DNA from: Closterium sp. Naga37s-1 | Lineage: Eukaryota; Streptophyta; Zygnematophyceae; Desmidiales; Closteriaceae | Assembly (NCBI GenBank): GCA_947471745.1 | Contig: CANJKZ010000093.1 | Coordinates: 811,501 to 875,500, forward strand | Direction: 5' to 3' | Length of the DNA: 64,000 nucleotides | Made by a program: the position numbers and the translations under genes | In this document: piece after piece, positions 1-11,659 of the stretch | Layout: every line of letters begins with the position of its first letter | Position numbering within the stretch: position 1 is the stretch's first letter | Notes under the pieces: generated by a model | Database searches by the model: none | What the model saw: the letters and a program-made list of their open reading frames with translations, nothing else | Told to the model about the DNA's origin: nothing

Positions 1-809
1 ACGAGGGTATTCCCTTCAGCAGCATCAGCCGAGTGGCTCCCTGGGCGGCGGATGGCAGCAGTGTGTTCAAGGTCTTCTCACGGCAGCACCTTCCCGATGC
101 CACCCTCGACGTGCTCTTTAGGTATGAAATCCGCTTGTACTGAGGCGATCTTTCACGCACCTCAAAAGTATGTTCAAGGTCTTCTCATGGCAGCACCTTC
201 CTGACGACACCCTCGACTCGACGTGCTCTTGAGGTCAGCTCCCAATGCTCTCTTGCTATTCTCTCAAAGCTACCGGTGCACGAACAGAGTCAGACACGGT
301 CAGTGGCACAGGTGCATGGCGCAGGGCACAGGGCACAACGCACAGGGCGTTCAGGGTTGTCCAATCGTTCCAGGGTTTAGGGTCCTGCTGTTTCCTCACA
401 CCGTGCATGGCACTTACCTTTCTTTCCTCTGCCCACTGCTCGCTGCTCCTCCTCTTCCCCAACCTCCTCACCCTCCCACCGGCAACATGCATTGGATTCC
501 AGGAACCGCTCGTTCACGAGGAGCATTGACTGGCCTGCATACCCGCACTATGCGCCGCCCGATGCCTTTGCACCCTTCCTGCTGGACGCTCACCATCTGT
601 ACTACACGAGCACGTTCGAGAGTGCTGCCAGCGCCCTTGAAACTGCTGCTGTGGCTGCGAAAAACGTTGCTCACCTGCTGTTGACCCGGCTGCAGAAGCA
701 GCAGCAGAAGCAGGAGTTGCCGCTTGGAAGGGGTGGGAGTGGTTATGTGGAGTCTATGGGCCTGGCTTCACCTGTGGAAGGTGCGGACAGGATGAAGGAC
801 GAGCTTTAA
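1..809 (+). CDS. FCLY: Prenylcysteine oxidase / farnesylcysteine lyase, C-terminal part
   Basis: Two last exons are visible, 1-121 (phase 2) and 503-809; the 5' part lies outside the window. The family is an FAD-dependent enzyme that cleaves prenylcysteine, left after turnover of prenylated proteins, to cysteine and a prenyl aldehyde. The reading YKVFSRQ-like (VFKVFSRQHLPDATLD), then W-AYPHY-PP and LYYTSTFESAASALETAAVAAKN matches the conserved C-terminal block of this family (human PCYOX1 has AYPHYKPPE and [21 protein letters not shown]). The protein ends in KDEL, a classical ER-retention signal, so an ER-lumenal location is inferred. The intron (122-502) contains a 63-bp copy of the end of the first visible exon. 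The gene converges on MCM9. The family call is firm; the substrate is inferred from the family. Confidence 0.85.
171..233 (+). repeat. Copy of an exon 3' end inside the next intron
   Basis: This segment repeats the last about 58 bases of the exon ending at 121, with several substitutions and a short insertion, and again ends in a donor-like GAG|GTCAG. It begins directly after CTCAAAAG, half of the palindrome found at other exon copies in this window. It has no acceptor of its own, so at most it could serve as an alternative 3' exon end. Confidence 0.75.
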
Positions 810-1538
810 TATGCACACAACGTGCGTTGTTCAGTTAGCATTCATTGCATTCGGTCCGTGTGCGCACTGTCAGACCTGTACCTTCCATGTACTCCACCCA
901 CCACCCGTGTTTCAATCCCATGCTTATTCTGGGTGTTTGTTTCGTTCCCCTGCCTCGGTTGCTGTTACTGTAAATGGAAGTACAGACGGTGGTGATAGGT
1001 ATTGCGAGAGTTTTCTGCATTTGTCCGTTTGTAAATGACAATGACATTGATCAACACTGATGCCTGCACTAGCTGTCAGGATTTCTGGGACTAGCACATA
1101 CAGGTGTACCGTGAGCATAGGTTTTAATTTCAACAGGAACCGAAATCCGCGTCGTACCATTTGTGCTGTTAAATCCTAGTGCGAATTGTAACTCGATGTG
1201 AGTGAATGGTGGCGTGACTCAATAGTGAAAAGGCTGTATACACAATCAAACTCGTATCCCTGCAGTGAGCCTTCATCACACCGTAAGAGCGGAAGCCAAT
1301 CATAAGCCTGATAGACGCATACAACAGGGCGACGGCAAATTCTCAACATACGGTAGGAATGGCATGCTAGAAACCCCCGACACCAAACATCTCTCTCTCC
1401 GTGTGTGGGTTTCATGTAGCTACCACTCGTCTCTTTATTCCACTGGCTATTCAGCTGTTCCTTGCAGTGCAGTGGGGTAGCCCTCATTCGGCAAGGCTCA
1501 ACCAGTTGCCTTGTCGTCGCTGCACATGCACTGCCCAC
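810..1538. other. Convergent intergenic region
   Basis: The 3' flanks of the prenylcysteine oxidase (+) and MCM9 (-) genes. I see no convincing coding sequence, repeat or RNA gene. The short ORFs here lack codon structure and family likeness. Confidence 0.6.
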
Positions 1539-4500
1539 CTACAAGCCTCCCTCGTCCTCACCCTGCTCTCGCCGTGCTGACCACCACGCTCTCCCTTTCG
1601 AGCACTGCTGTAACCTGGGCCCACCCACACTATGGCCACGTGCACCTGCCTGCATCCCTGGCTCTGATGCTGCTGCCGCCGCTGCTGCTGATGGGGTCTT
1701 GCGCCTTGGGCCTGGTGCGCCCCCCCCGCGTGCCGTAGCGCGTGGAATGGAGTAAGCGTTGGGGTGGTGTTGGTTGGCAGTGAGAGGAGTGTTGGGGGGA
1801 ACTCCAGGTGAAGGGGTGGATGAGAAGGGGGGCTCAGTGGGCGTGTCAGAGTTTATGGTTGAGAGGCCTAGCTGATGCAACACTATTGCTTCCATGTCAC
1901 AGTCTGCAGGTGGCACACACACAAGAGCACACATGAGCACACATATGAGCACATAAGCGAGCACACATGAACTGTATGGGAGCATACACACACGCACACA
2001 TGTGAGGATACACGCCAGGGAGAGGTTGTGAACGAGTGCTGCAACAAGTGCAAGGAATGGTCTTGATACAGCCAATGGAAGGTGTGCAAACAAGGCCAGA
2101 CCAACATGGACGAGGGCGAGAGGGCAGGGCATGAGGGCTTACAGGCAGCAGCAGGGTCGTCAGGGAAGGCAGCGTTGGTGTGGGCATGAGAGGGGAAGAG
2201 GCGTGAGGTGGACATGGAGGCATCCATGGCTGTGACTGCCACCACTGCGTCCTGGCGCAGCACTGTCGTGCGGTACATGAGCCTCGCATGCGCTGGTGGG
2301 GTGGACCAGGACGAATCCATAGCCGACAAGTGGCGTGAAACGACAACACGAGGGAGACAGGGAGAGAAAGTGGGAGCGGGGCAGGGGTGGGAGAGGGGAA
2401 GAGCGGGGATGGAAGGTGGGGGTTTGAGGAGGGAGCGAGGAGAAAAATGCGAACATACAGAAAAGGAAGATGGAGACCGAGGGAGTTTAGAGGGGTCACC
2501 TTGTGCTATGCGGATGCAGCTTTCGAGCATGCGGAGGGTTGTGCGTGCTGCCAGGGAACCAAGCCACGCACATGTGGGTAGGGGACACAAAGAGCCGGGG
2601 CCAGTGAAGTTTGCAGCGGCAATCAACAAACGTGGGGGTAGCATGTGGTGCAGTGGTGATGAGTAGTGGATAGTTGCAAGACACTCCCATCGCAACCCCT
2701 CTTTACTTTGGCAAAATCTCCTCTCCCTTTCTTCTATTTCCTTCTCGCATCTCGCCTCAACAGCTCCATCCCCACCTACCCCATCCCCCTCCCCTCCCCT
2801 CCCCCTCCCCTCTCATCACTGCACGTCTGCCTCTCAGTGGTCAAAGCCATCCATTCATCCATCCATCCCTCCATCCACTGTGTACCTGCGTTGTCCTCTG
2901 CGTCGCGCCGCTGCTGGCGGTAGTAGGCACTGATGACAGCCTGTGCCTCCTCTGATACCATGGGGGAGAACGACTGGCGCACACGCCGGATGTAGCTGGG
3001 GGGAAGGGGAGTACCGGACCAGGGATGAAGTGTGAGGTTGAGATTAATTGGGGAATGGATGGGGGTAGCAGCATTGAAACGGCAGAGCGGGTTGATGGGA
3101 GAGGATTGAGGAGCAAAGATTATGGTTAGGTGAAGCAAGAGGGTGGATGTGCGGAGGCACTGGTGAAGGTCAGGGGAGGAGACATGATGCATGGCCACTC
3201 TTGTGTGGCCACTCGAGAGTGTAGGTATGATAGGAGGAGATAAGACCACTCGAGTGATAGGAGGAGGGCAGAAGCTGTGAGAAAGAGAGACGGTTGGGGA
3301 GGGGCTAAGTGGGTGAAGTATTGAAGTATTCAATTAATGAAGAGATAGGGCGGGTGGACGGACCTGCGAAGCTTTTGAATTGACCAGAGGTCGGTGGGTG
3401 GAGTCAAGGAGAAAATTGTGTGCTGTGGTGGGGAAGGAGAGGGAGAGAAAGAGAAACGGGATGGAAGATGGAGAAGCAACGGTGATGAGGAGAAAACTGT
3501 GCAGCGCAATGCAAGCAAGAATGGAAGCGGACAAAGAGAGTGAGAAAGAGCGGAGCAGTGGGTCATGGAAAGTTAGTGATTGGCGGATGGGACTGGGACG
3601 GCAGGTGAGTTGTGGTGTGCGGAGTGCAGATTGGAGAGTGGAGTGTGGAGAGGGAAGGGTGGAGAGTGCAGCATGAAGCATACCTCGGCAAGGATGTGTT
3701 GGGCCACGCGCTCGTCCCACGAGGCCTCGGAGGTGTCTGGAAGCAGCAGCACAAGGTCAAAGCGGCTCAGCAGGGGGCTGGCAATCCCTGTGTTCACCAC
3801 CAGAGCTGCAGGGAAAGCAAGGGAGACAGGGGGGCACATGGAGCAGGGAGGTAGGAAGGTACTGGGTAAGGAAAGTGCGAGGAAGGGTAATGCGGGGCTG
3901 TGAGTGAAGGAGAGGAGGTGGGAAAGGCAGAATAGGGTGGATGGGTGTGGGTGGGTTGGGACAGGGAAATAAACAACGGAGTGAACTGAGCACTGTGCCC
4001 TGGCTGTTCACTGGGATTCTGTTTGAGATTAGTTATATCAAAGCTATGGGGATACGAGCGACTGTCGCTGTGATTGAGTGTGCCAACAGAGAGAAGAAGA
4101 ACGCACAAGTGTCAGCGTCGTATGCACCCTTGGGATTCGTTACTGCGAAGACACTGCAACGGGAAGGTAGAGTGGTGACTATGCCAGCCTGTCAGGTGCA
4201 GAAATGGGAGCGGGGGAGGAAGAAGAGGAGGGGTCGGGTGGGGGCGCCTCAACTGTAATTTCCTGGACATGCATACGTGGGCGCGAGCAAGTGTAAGAAA
4301 TAGACGAAGAGAGAGGAGGAGGGGCGGACCTTAGCAATGCTTATTGTCTGTTGCTCCATGGCTTCATGTACTGCTGCTTGGTCGTCCTTCTGAATGCTGC
4401 ACCACACACATGCACACATACACACACGCATGTGCCATGCAGGAATGACACGAGACAGAGCAGCAGCAGGACATGAAATGATGAGGAGGAATGGTAGAGA

Positions 4501-7500
4501 GAGGACATTCAGAGGGTGTGGGGTTGGTAGCATAGCATGGCTGCAAAGACCCAAACTGAGAAAAAGTGCAGCAGAAGGGGAGAGTGTGAGAGAGAGTGCG
4601 CGAGGGAGAAGGAGGGAGAATGTGAAGGAGAGAGTGCGCAGGAGAACAAGGGAGGGTGTGAAGGAGAGAGTGAGGGAAGGCACGACCTGCTGAATTCATC
4701 GATGCAGCAGAGACCCCCATCTGCTAGCACAAGGGCCCCTGGCTCCAGCATCCACTGACCTACACAGCACCACGCCAGCGGGAAAGGCAGCAAACGAGGA
4801 GGACAAGGGGGTTGGGAGGGAGCGGGGGGGGGGGGTGGGGGGGGAATAGAGGAAGGAGAAGGAATGGTAGGAATGGTTCTCAGGTCTAAACCACTTCCCA
4901 ACCTGTTCCACCACTGGGCACCTTCCGGCCCAAGAGTCAAGCCCAGCAATCCGCGGCCTCCCTGATCCATCCATGCATGCACACATGATTGAAGCGTGCC
5001 TCACCCTCACCTGCGTCCTTGACAGCAGTGACAGTGAGGCTTGCGGAGCTGCTTCACAGGCCAGTGGTGAGCAGCACAGCACAGCGCGATGGCTTTTGAG
5101 TCGACTCCAAAGTCACTTTGCTACAATGGCACACAACAGCGCCTCACCTGCGTCCTTGACAGCAGTGACAGTGAGGCCCGCGGAGCTGCTTCCCAGGCCA
5201 GTGGTGAGCACAGCACGATGGCACAGCCTGGATGCGTACTTGAGGAACTGAGACTTGCCTGTGCCTGCGATAGAGGTGAGGCATGGTGCAGGGGGTCGGG
5301 AGGAGAGGGGCGGAAAGGAGGGTAACAGAAAAGTGGTGCGAGAGGGGAGGGGATGGGGGAGGTGATTCTGAAGGCACAGAACCGCAGCATTTGAGCGCAC
5401 ACTGCACGCACGCAGCATTTCGCTAGAATCTCAATTCTGATGTGATATATGCAATGAGGTACCTGGGTCCCCAACGAGCAGCAAGTGCATCTCCCCACGC
5501 ACACGGGTGCCTGAGGGGTCTGTGTGCGGCACTCCCCCTATCAGCATCAGCGCCACTGAGGGACGTGAGGAGGGAGGGTGATGAGCGAAGAGAAGGGAAG
5601 GACGGGGTAAGGAGGGGTACGGAGGAATCGCACGAATGAAAGTAGAGGAAACACAGGTTGTTGAATACTTGTCGAATCTCTCGTAAGGAGCCATATGGGA
5701 AACGATGGGGGAGAAGAACAGAACGAGGGGTGAGGGGGATGAGGGTGAGGTTGGGGGGACGAGTGGGGAGGCAGCGCAACTTTTATGAGAGCACACGCAC
5801 CTGCAAGCTTGACAGCAGCAAGGCCGTACACCTGGGGGCAGATGCTACGCAGGATGATGTCTCTGCCTGGGAGATAGATACACGCACATGGACACGGGGG
5901 TGAAGGGCTCACTCAGGTTGTGCATGCATACACAATACAAAAAAACTGCGTATCCTGCTCACACACACACACACACAGACACACACACACACGCGCGCGC
6001 GCGCGCGCACGCGTGTGCGCGCACGCGCGCGCATACACCCCTCCTAAGCCCTCCTTTCCCCATTACCCCTACCCCACCTCCTTCCCCCCCATCCCCCCTT
6101 CTCCCCTCATGCCCACGAACATGCGCAGACCTGCAAGGGGATTGCTGGCATGGGCACACCAGAAATCCTCGAATTCCCCCTCGTCCTCCTCCCCCTGCTC
6201 CTCCAACTCCTGTGCATTGCTCCTGCTGCATACACAGCAGGGAAGCACAATACTCACATGGTGAATACGTACCTACTCTATGAAAATCCAGATACAATGA
6301 CCGAATCCCAGAGAAGGGATGAGCAGGGAACAAGAGCTGCGGTCTCTCGTACCAGAGGTTGTTGGCGCACAGGATGGGCTCAAGCAGGCAACGAGCGCCA
6401 GGAGCAACAGAGCGCCAGCGACAAGCCATCACACCCACCACCACCACATCCTCTTGGTTGGTTGGATGCATCATGGGCATGCCACGAAAAAGTCAAGGGG
6501 AGGCAGAGAGGTTGAGGATTGGGTTTAGTGAGTGAGTGAATGACGCATGTTGATGAGCTAAGGAGGCAACAGCCTGACGGATGAGTTGTGCAAGCTAATG
6601 ACATCCAAGGTACAGGAGAGGAGACAGAAGAGTGCATCCACGGCACACATCCTTGCAGAGCACCTGCATGGCACCTCACCGCCAGGCAGTACAGTGTCCA
6701 CTAGGTCTTTGGACAGCACGACTCGCACGGAGCGGGGCAGGCGCCCTGCAGGCAGGTCGTGCACGTGCTCCTGTAGCTTCACCTCCTGGAAGTCCATGCA
6801 TGCACCGCGCCCCACACCAGCTACGCCGCTGCTGTTGTTGTTGCTGCGCTGACTGTCAGCTGGCACAAACACACGCCCCTTGCACCGCTTGCGCCGCTGC
6901 AGCACCGTTCAAGTGATGGCAGAAGAGGGGAAGGGAATGTGTGTGCGTGGGGGAGGAAGAGGGGGGGTGGGGGAGATGGACGGAATGGGGCATAGGTGCA
7001 GATGGGGACTGGTGTTCCTAAAGGTAGGGGAATCCTCCAAACAGGGAAGTCGTTTCTGAGGCAACCATGACGCAGAGTTAATCATCTGCAGGTAGGTTGA
7101 TTGTACACAGGCATGGTATGGAGTCCGCTTGCTTACCTTGCTGTCAACATACGGACAGGCAGATGGCACCTCCACTGCATAACCCTCCTCTGGTTCAGGG
7201 GAGCACGTAAATCTGAACGCAAGAGAAGGGCGGCAAAAGTGGAAAGCAAAAGCGCAGGGAAAGCATGGTGGCTTACACAAGTGACAGGGAGGTGGACAGC
7301 AAAGCTTCATGAAGTGACATGAGTGACACAAGACGATGAATATACGTCCGTCCGTCTTACGTTCTCTTGCATGTGGTGCAGGTGAATGCGCGCAGCCCTT
7401 CCAGCATCTGCACCGTCCCTGTGCGCACAACCGTGCCTGTGACTGTCAGCAGCTGCCCCTCGTGCCGCACTCGCAGAGCGCCAATGCCTGGGGACGCCTC

Positions 7501-8347
7501 TCCGCAAGCAAACGCGGATCCCAGCGTGTTCACGCGCACACATGCGTTCACTGCGTACTGCAGGTGCTGACGAGCTCGTTTGCCTCCGCTTCTACCGCCT
7601 GCTCCTTGTGCTGATGCGGTTGCTGCTGCTGCTGGTGATGATGATGGAGGGGCTGCACCACCAGCTGTCCTTGACTTTGACGCTTGAGCTGCTTCCTCCT
7701 CTTCCTGCTCAGCCTGCTTCGCCCATAGCTCCTCCTGAACCAGCGTTGGGCACGCAGATGCGCAGAAGGAATTAAGTAGAAACCCCGGTTAGAGCCACAA
7801 TCAATGCGCCGACCATTCAGCGAATGTAACGCAACAACCGCTTTGAAGCGTCAGCCACATAAGATATCAAATGCCCGATAATGGGTCACGACCCCCAAAG
7901 ACTGACCATGGCTCGAGCAAGAGCGAGGTCAAATAGGGGTAACAGGCGCCTGGCGTTGGCATGGAGCTCCAATGCCAGAGACGGGTTAGAATTCAAAAGC
8001 TCGGCGGACCTGATAAGGGACCACAAGGGGAGAAAGGTCAGAAGGAGGAGGAAATACAGGTAAGCAATGCGATTAAAGGAGCGGATTAAGGGAGCTGTGG
8101 GAGGAACATGTCAGGCGATTTCAGCAGGATTTTCGCTTCGTCGTTCGGCTTACTCGACGACGAGGGCGAAAGGACGTGCAGATGGTACGCGAGGAAGATC
8201 GCGAGTGTATGATTCCACAATGAACTCGTGAAAGGCCTCCTCGTAATCATCGTCCGATAGACCGTGCCAGCTTCGGATGGCCACTGAACACGCTGCATTT
8301 CCATTGTGACTCCCGTTGTTGGGATTGCTTCTCTGAGGGACCGCCAT
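1539..8347 (-). CDS. MCM9: MCM9-type DNA helicase
   Basis: Split gene, start ATG at 8345-8347. Exons read: 8154-8347, 7907-8009, 7361-7734, 7137-7212, 6680-6896, 6353-6452, 6131-6222, 5801-5866, 5463-5537, 5148-5264, 4687-4759, 4330-4396, one near 4100-4260 (limits unresolved; carries [13 protein letters not shown]), 3684-3805, 3364-3422, 2886-2995, 2500-2547, 2143-2292, 1539-1903. Phases agree through the first twelve. The N-terminal OB part has [15 protein letters not shown] and a CTTCKR zinc-like site; the AAA+ part has Walker A GDPGTGKS (about residues 430-437), Walker [20 protein letters not shown], and the arginine-finger region [11 protein letters not shown]. The [10 protein letters not shown] and [16 protein letters not shown] wording follows MCM9 rather than MCM2-7, and helicase roles in homologous recombination and mismatch repair are known for the family. 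The C-terminal tail after [11 protein letters not shown] is low-complexity and Ala-rich. Confidence 0.88.
5011..5111 (-). repeat. Copy of MCM9 exon 3' end with palindrome
   Basis: Sense-strand copy (5011-5093) of the end of the MCM9 exon at 5148-5264, including the donor GCAG|GTGAGG. The copy starts in mid-exon (GCCATCG) directly beside TTTTGAGTCGACTCCAAA at 5094-5111. The copy has drifted by several bases from the true exon and lies in the downstream intron. Confidence 0.85.
5960..6034. repeat. CA / CG alternating dinucleotide tract
   Basis: An intronic run of CA repeats passes into CG repeats (about 5960-6034) inside MCM9. Alternating purine-pyrimidine tracts of this kind can adopt Z-DNA; that is general knowledge, not tested here. 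Confidence 0.85.
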
Positions 8348-8933
8348 CCTGTGTCACGTTACAAACGTCACCTCAAATGAAGAGGCTCTACTAACCGTAT
8401 GGGTTCCATCGCAAGCTACGGACGTCGCTATGGGGCTGCGACGCTGGGACAGCCGCGTCACGACTCGCAGCTTGTGCAGGACCGATGGTGTTGGTCAGAG
8501 GGCATTAGTAGCATAGGAAAAAGAAAGCTGTTCTGCAAGGATCACTCACAAGCGTTCCAGGGATCACCCAAACATTTCTCAGGGTGTACGGCGAGCAAGG
8601 CAATCTGCGACATGAGCCGACTGCGTGTCCTAGAAGTTGGTTTGGATTGATTGCGGTTCAGGGAGTTTCACGGCAGTGTCTCACGAACATTTATGGGTTG
8701 GTTACGGTATTCAGTGAAAATGAACTTCGGACTCTGCTGATGTGCCCATGTACGGCACAGGGAATTGGTTGGTTTCTTTCCCGCCAAGATTCTTGTCTCA
8801 AATTTCTTTTGATATCTGCAAAAGGAACGCCAATGTCAATGCTCACTATACACGTACACAATTTATCTCCTTATTCGCATTGAAAGGCGATATCTCAGGA
8901 ATGCTTATAATGGAACTGGCACCTCAGAAGAGT
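8348..8933. other. Spacer between kinase gene and MCM9
   Basis: The 3' flank of the kinase gene and the 5' flank and probable promoter of MCM9, both transcribed leftward. No coding feature or repeat is evident; no TATA-like or other site is clear enough to call. Confidence 0.5.
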
Positions 8934-10469
8934 CTACGTCATGGACATGAGCTCACTGCTATTCGCTCGTGCTGCAGGGTTGACTACCAGCAGTCTCTGT
9001 ACAAGCTTCATTGCTTTGGATGAGACCCCATCCCAGCACGTCTTTGTGTAATCCACATGTCCTCTCCGGATTCTTTTCCACAACAAAGAGGAGGATCCCG
9101 CAACAAATGGAAGCTGGCCGGTCAGCAAAACGTGAAGAATGACGCCACTGCTCCACATGTCTGACTCCTTGCTGCATGCAGCAGTTCCGCCTCTTATCAC
9201 CTCCGGAGCTTGGAAGTACATGCTGTGCAAGCTCGTTGCCTCTCTATAGCACTCCGCCTTTCTAAAGCTTGTCAGAATGCTGACAGGCTGGGCCTGATCG
9301 AGGCAGAGCGCAGAGCCAAAGTCACAGAGCTTCACCAAGGGGATCTGCTCGTCTAGGCGCAGGCCTTTCATGCATCCTCCGGGAGCACTTGATGCAGCAG
9401 GTTGTGACAGAAGGATATTCTCTAATTTGATGTCGCAGTGCACGATGCCGCATGCATGGCACGAATGCACGGCTGACACCAGCTGCCAGAAGATACCAAG
9501 AGCAATAGCCTCAGGCAGAGCTTTAAAGTTCTCCATATCCTCCTCTTCCTCAATCACGTCCTCGTACTCATCACTTAAACTGATGGCGTCAGGAAATATC
9601 ATCATGTCCTTGCGTCCCGCGCGAGCCTTCCGAGTGACGTCCACCCCACTAGCAGTGGAGGCAACGGAGTCCTCCAACGCGTGTCGGTGAAGCGCGGCGT
9701 GAAGCTCACCGCCGGAGCAGAGCTCGAGGAGCAAGTGCAAGGAGTACGCGTCGTCACACACCCCGTACAGCTGCACGATGTTCGGATGGCCTCTCAGTCG
9801 CAGCAGAGCCGCCACTTCCGTGTGCCATATTTTCACGCCGCTCACGCCTTCCGCCTGCCGTCGCAGCGCGCAGCGGCTCCGTCCCAGCCACCCGCCGCTG
9901 CACCGCAGCGCCTTGCTCTTGGCGATGCTCTTGCACGCGAACTCCGTGCGCGACTTCCTGTCCCAGCAGCGGCGCACCACCCCGTACCCGCCCACGCCCA
10001 GCACTTCGCGCACGGCGTAACGCTTGTAGAAGCCGCCGTTCATCATCGCCACTGGGAGGGTCGTTGTAGAAACCAACGCGCCCGCGCCCGCGCCAAGCGC
10101 TGCCTTGCCGATTATTATTGTGCGAATCATGATAGCGGGAGTGGAATCTGAGTCGTCGGATGACTCGACAATCCGACCATCGCTGCAGAAGCGGAGAGAG
10201 GTGACGCCTGTTCTGGGAGAGATGTTGGGACCAACCTGAGCATTGCCTGTGCTTTCACACACAAAGTCAGCAGCAGCCGTCGTTCTGTCCAGCACAGTAC
10301 CGCTGTGGTTTATCCGAGGAAGAAGCATATTTCCGGGCGTAACAACAATGGGGCCTGCGGAAACGGGGTCATGAAACATTGATCTACTAGAGCCATCCGC
10401 TACTACTACTTCTACCACTCTGCGTGGGCTATCGCATGTGGTAGCTTCAAAACAAAAGGCCGCTCGCAT
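8934..10469 (-). CDS. Intronless serine/threonine protein kinase (CaMK/PEPC-kinase-related)
   Basis: A single open frame of 511 residues, ATG at 10467-10469, stop at 8934-8936. The N-terminal 150 residues are not recognised. The kinase domain follows: glycine loop GVGGYGVV, ATP-binding lysine in FACKSIAKS, a glutamate in the WHTEVAALL helix, HPNIVQLYGVC, catalytic loop HCDIKLENILL, metal loop DFGSA, FQAPEV in place of YxAPE, and DMWSSGVILHVLLTGQLPF. The order and the ELCSGGEL segment resemble plant PEPC-kinase-related and CDPK-type kinases, without EF hands. Cysteine replaces arginine in the HRD motif, so it is a non-RD kinase. An acidic insert (DEYEDVIEEEEDMEN) lies between the lobes. It is the only gene here with no intron and no exon copies. 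Retrocopy origin is possible; no poly-A tail was seen. Confidence 0.85.
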   Translation of the reverse strand: MRAAFCFEATTCDSPRRVVEVVVADGSSRSMFHDPVSAGPIVVTPGNMLLPRINHSGTVLDRTTAAADFVCESTGNAQVGPNISPRTGVTSLRFCSDGRIVESSDDSDSTPAIMIRTIIIGKAALGAGAGALVSTTTLPVAMMNGGFYKRYAVREVLGVGGYGVVRRCWDRKSRTEFACKSIAKSKALRCSGGWLGRSRCALRRQAEGVSGVKIWHTEVAALLRLRGHPNIVQLYGVCDDAYSLHLLLELCSGGELHAALHRHALEDSVASTASGVDVTRKARAGRKDMMIFPDAISLSDEYEDVIEEEEDMENFKALPEAIALGIFWQLVSAVHSCHACGIVHCDIKLENILLSQPAASSAPGGCMKGLRLDEQIPLVKLCDFGSALCLDQAQPVSILTSFRKAECYREATSLHSMYFQAPEVIRGGTAACSKESDMWSSGVILHVLLTGQLPFVAGSSSLLWKRIRRGHVDYTKTCWDGVSSKAMKLVQRLLVVNPAARANSSELMSMT

Positions 10470-11659
10470 TGTCTCGGATGGAAACAGACGATGAAATGCT
10501 ATCGCATGATCCGGTGTGAGATAGTAATAACATCTTTTGTACTAATGGTGGGTAGATAGTAGTACTGCAGCTGGATGTTGTGAAAGTCTAACTCCGAAAC
10601 TGCGAAGCGAAGCCCCCGCCAACTGGCAAGTCATCCAGACAGCAGCAGGCTAACAGCAGTGCGAGCTGTTGACAGTTTTAAGGCGTGCTGAACGGGAAAG
10701 GAAACGCGCCGCAACAGCACATCAAGCGCCAAATCAAAGAAGAAATCGAAATCTCGGTTAGGAGGCGAAAAATTGGGCGCAGAGGGAGGTAAATATCTGG
10801 TCTGGCCGTCTGTCCACAGTGTGGTGGTCAGGTCAGGAGGAGGACCCAGGAGTACAGCTGAGTCTTGCGTGTAGCCCCACCAGCTGTCCTTGTCTCCAGA
10901 GAGTCGATTTATAGAAACGAAACAGCACCACCGCTCGCATTTGATTCGAACATCCCCTCCACCAGCAACAGCAGGGAAGGCTACGCGATTCCGAACGTTT
11001 CTAGAACACGGTTGCGTCGACATGATGGACTTTCCGGTGGTAGGCCGAGTCTGTGGAGACCTGGATTTATAACCCACACTGTGCACACACTTCTAACGTC
11101 ACCCGCGCTGGCAATCGCCGTTACTTTTCTCGTTTACAGCGGGAAGCGTGTCAAACAGTCTGGATGCAACCCCAGCAGTGGTTCCTAAACGACAGTCTGG
11201 AGCTGTAGACGGCAGCAGGTGGCCCCCTAGTCATCGAAGAAACAGGTGTGTGATGACTATACCCAAGATACTCGTTAGAGGATAGAATATGCTCCGTGAA
11301 AAATGTAACACATGGCGTTTTCGCATTAGGACGTTGTATTCATGCATACGTTCCAAAAAATATACTTATGCCATTTTGATGGAACATATATGATAAATTT
11401 ACATCTTGTAGAAAACTGGCCCCCTGGACAAGAACAATAAATTAGTGGCCTTTTATTAACAATATATGGGTGGATGCCATCCGGGATGCCATGTACCGAA
11501 TTACATATGTATTACACGGCATATCTTGTCCATGTGCAAGTGATAAACTATCGGATTGTCCCCTCCCGATATGGTGCTAGGAATGTCTAACGACATCATC
11601 CATCCATAGGCATTTGTTGAGAAGGCTTCTGGGGAACATATGTTTACATCGTTGCTGAA
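10470..11659. other. Upstream region of the kinase gene
   Basis: No supported gene. A 151-codon open frame at 10631-11086 (-) has no recognisable motif and is not called. From about 11250 the DNA becomes AT-rich and may already be the degraded 5' part of the adjacent LINE fragment. Confidence 0.4.

Noticed and set aside
4973-8304. MCM8 or an MCM2-7 subunit instead of MCM9
   Set aside because: The order of OB, zinc and AAA+ segments and the wording around [18 protein letters not shown] and [12 protein letters not shown] follow MCM9.
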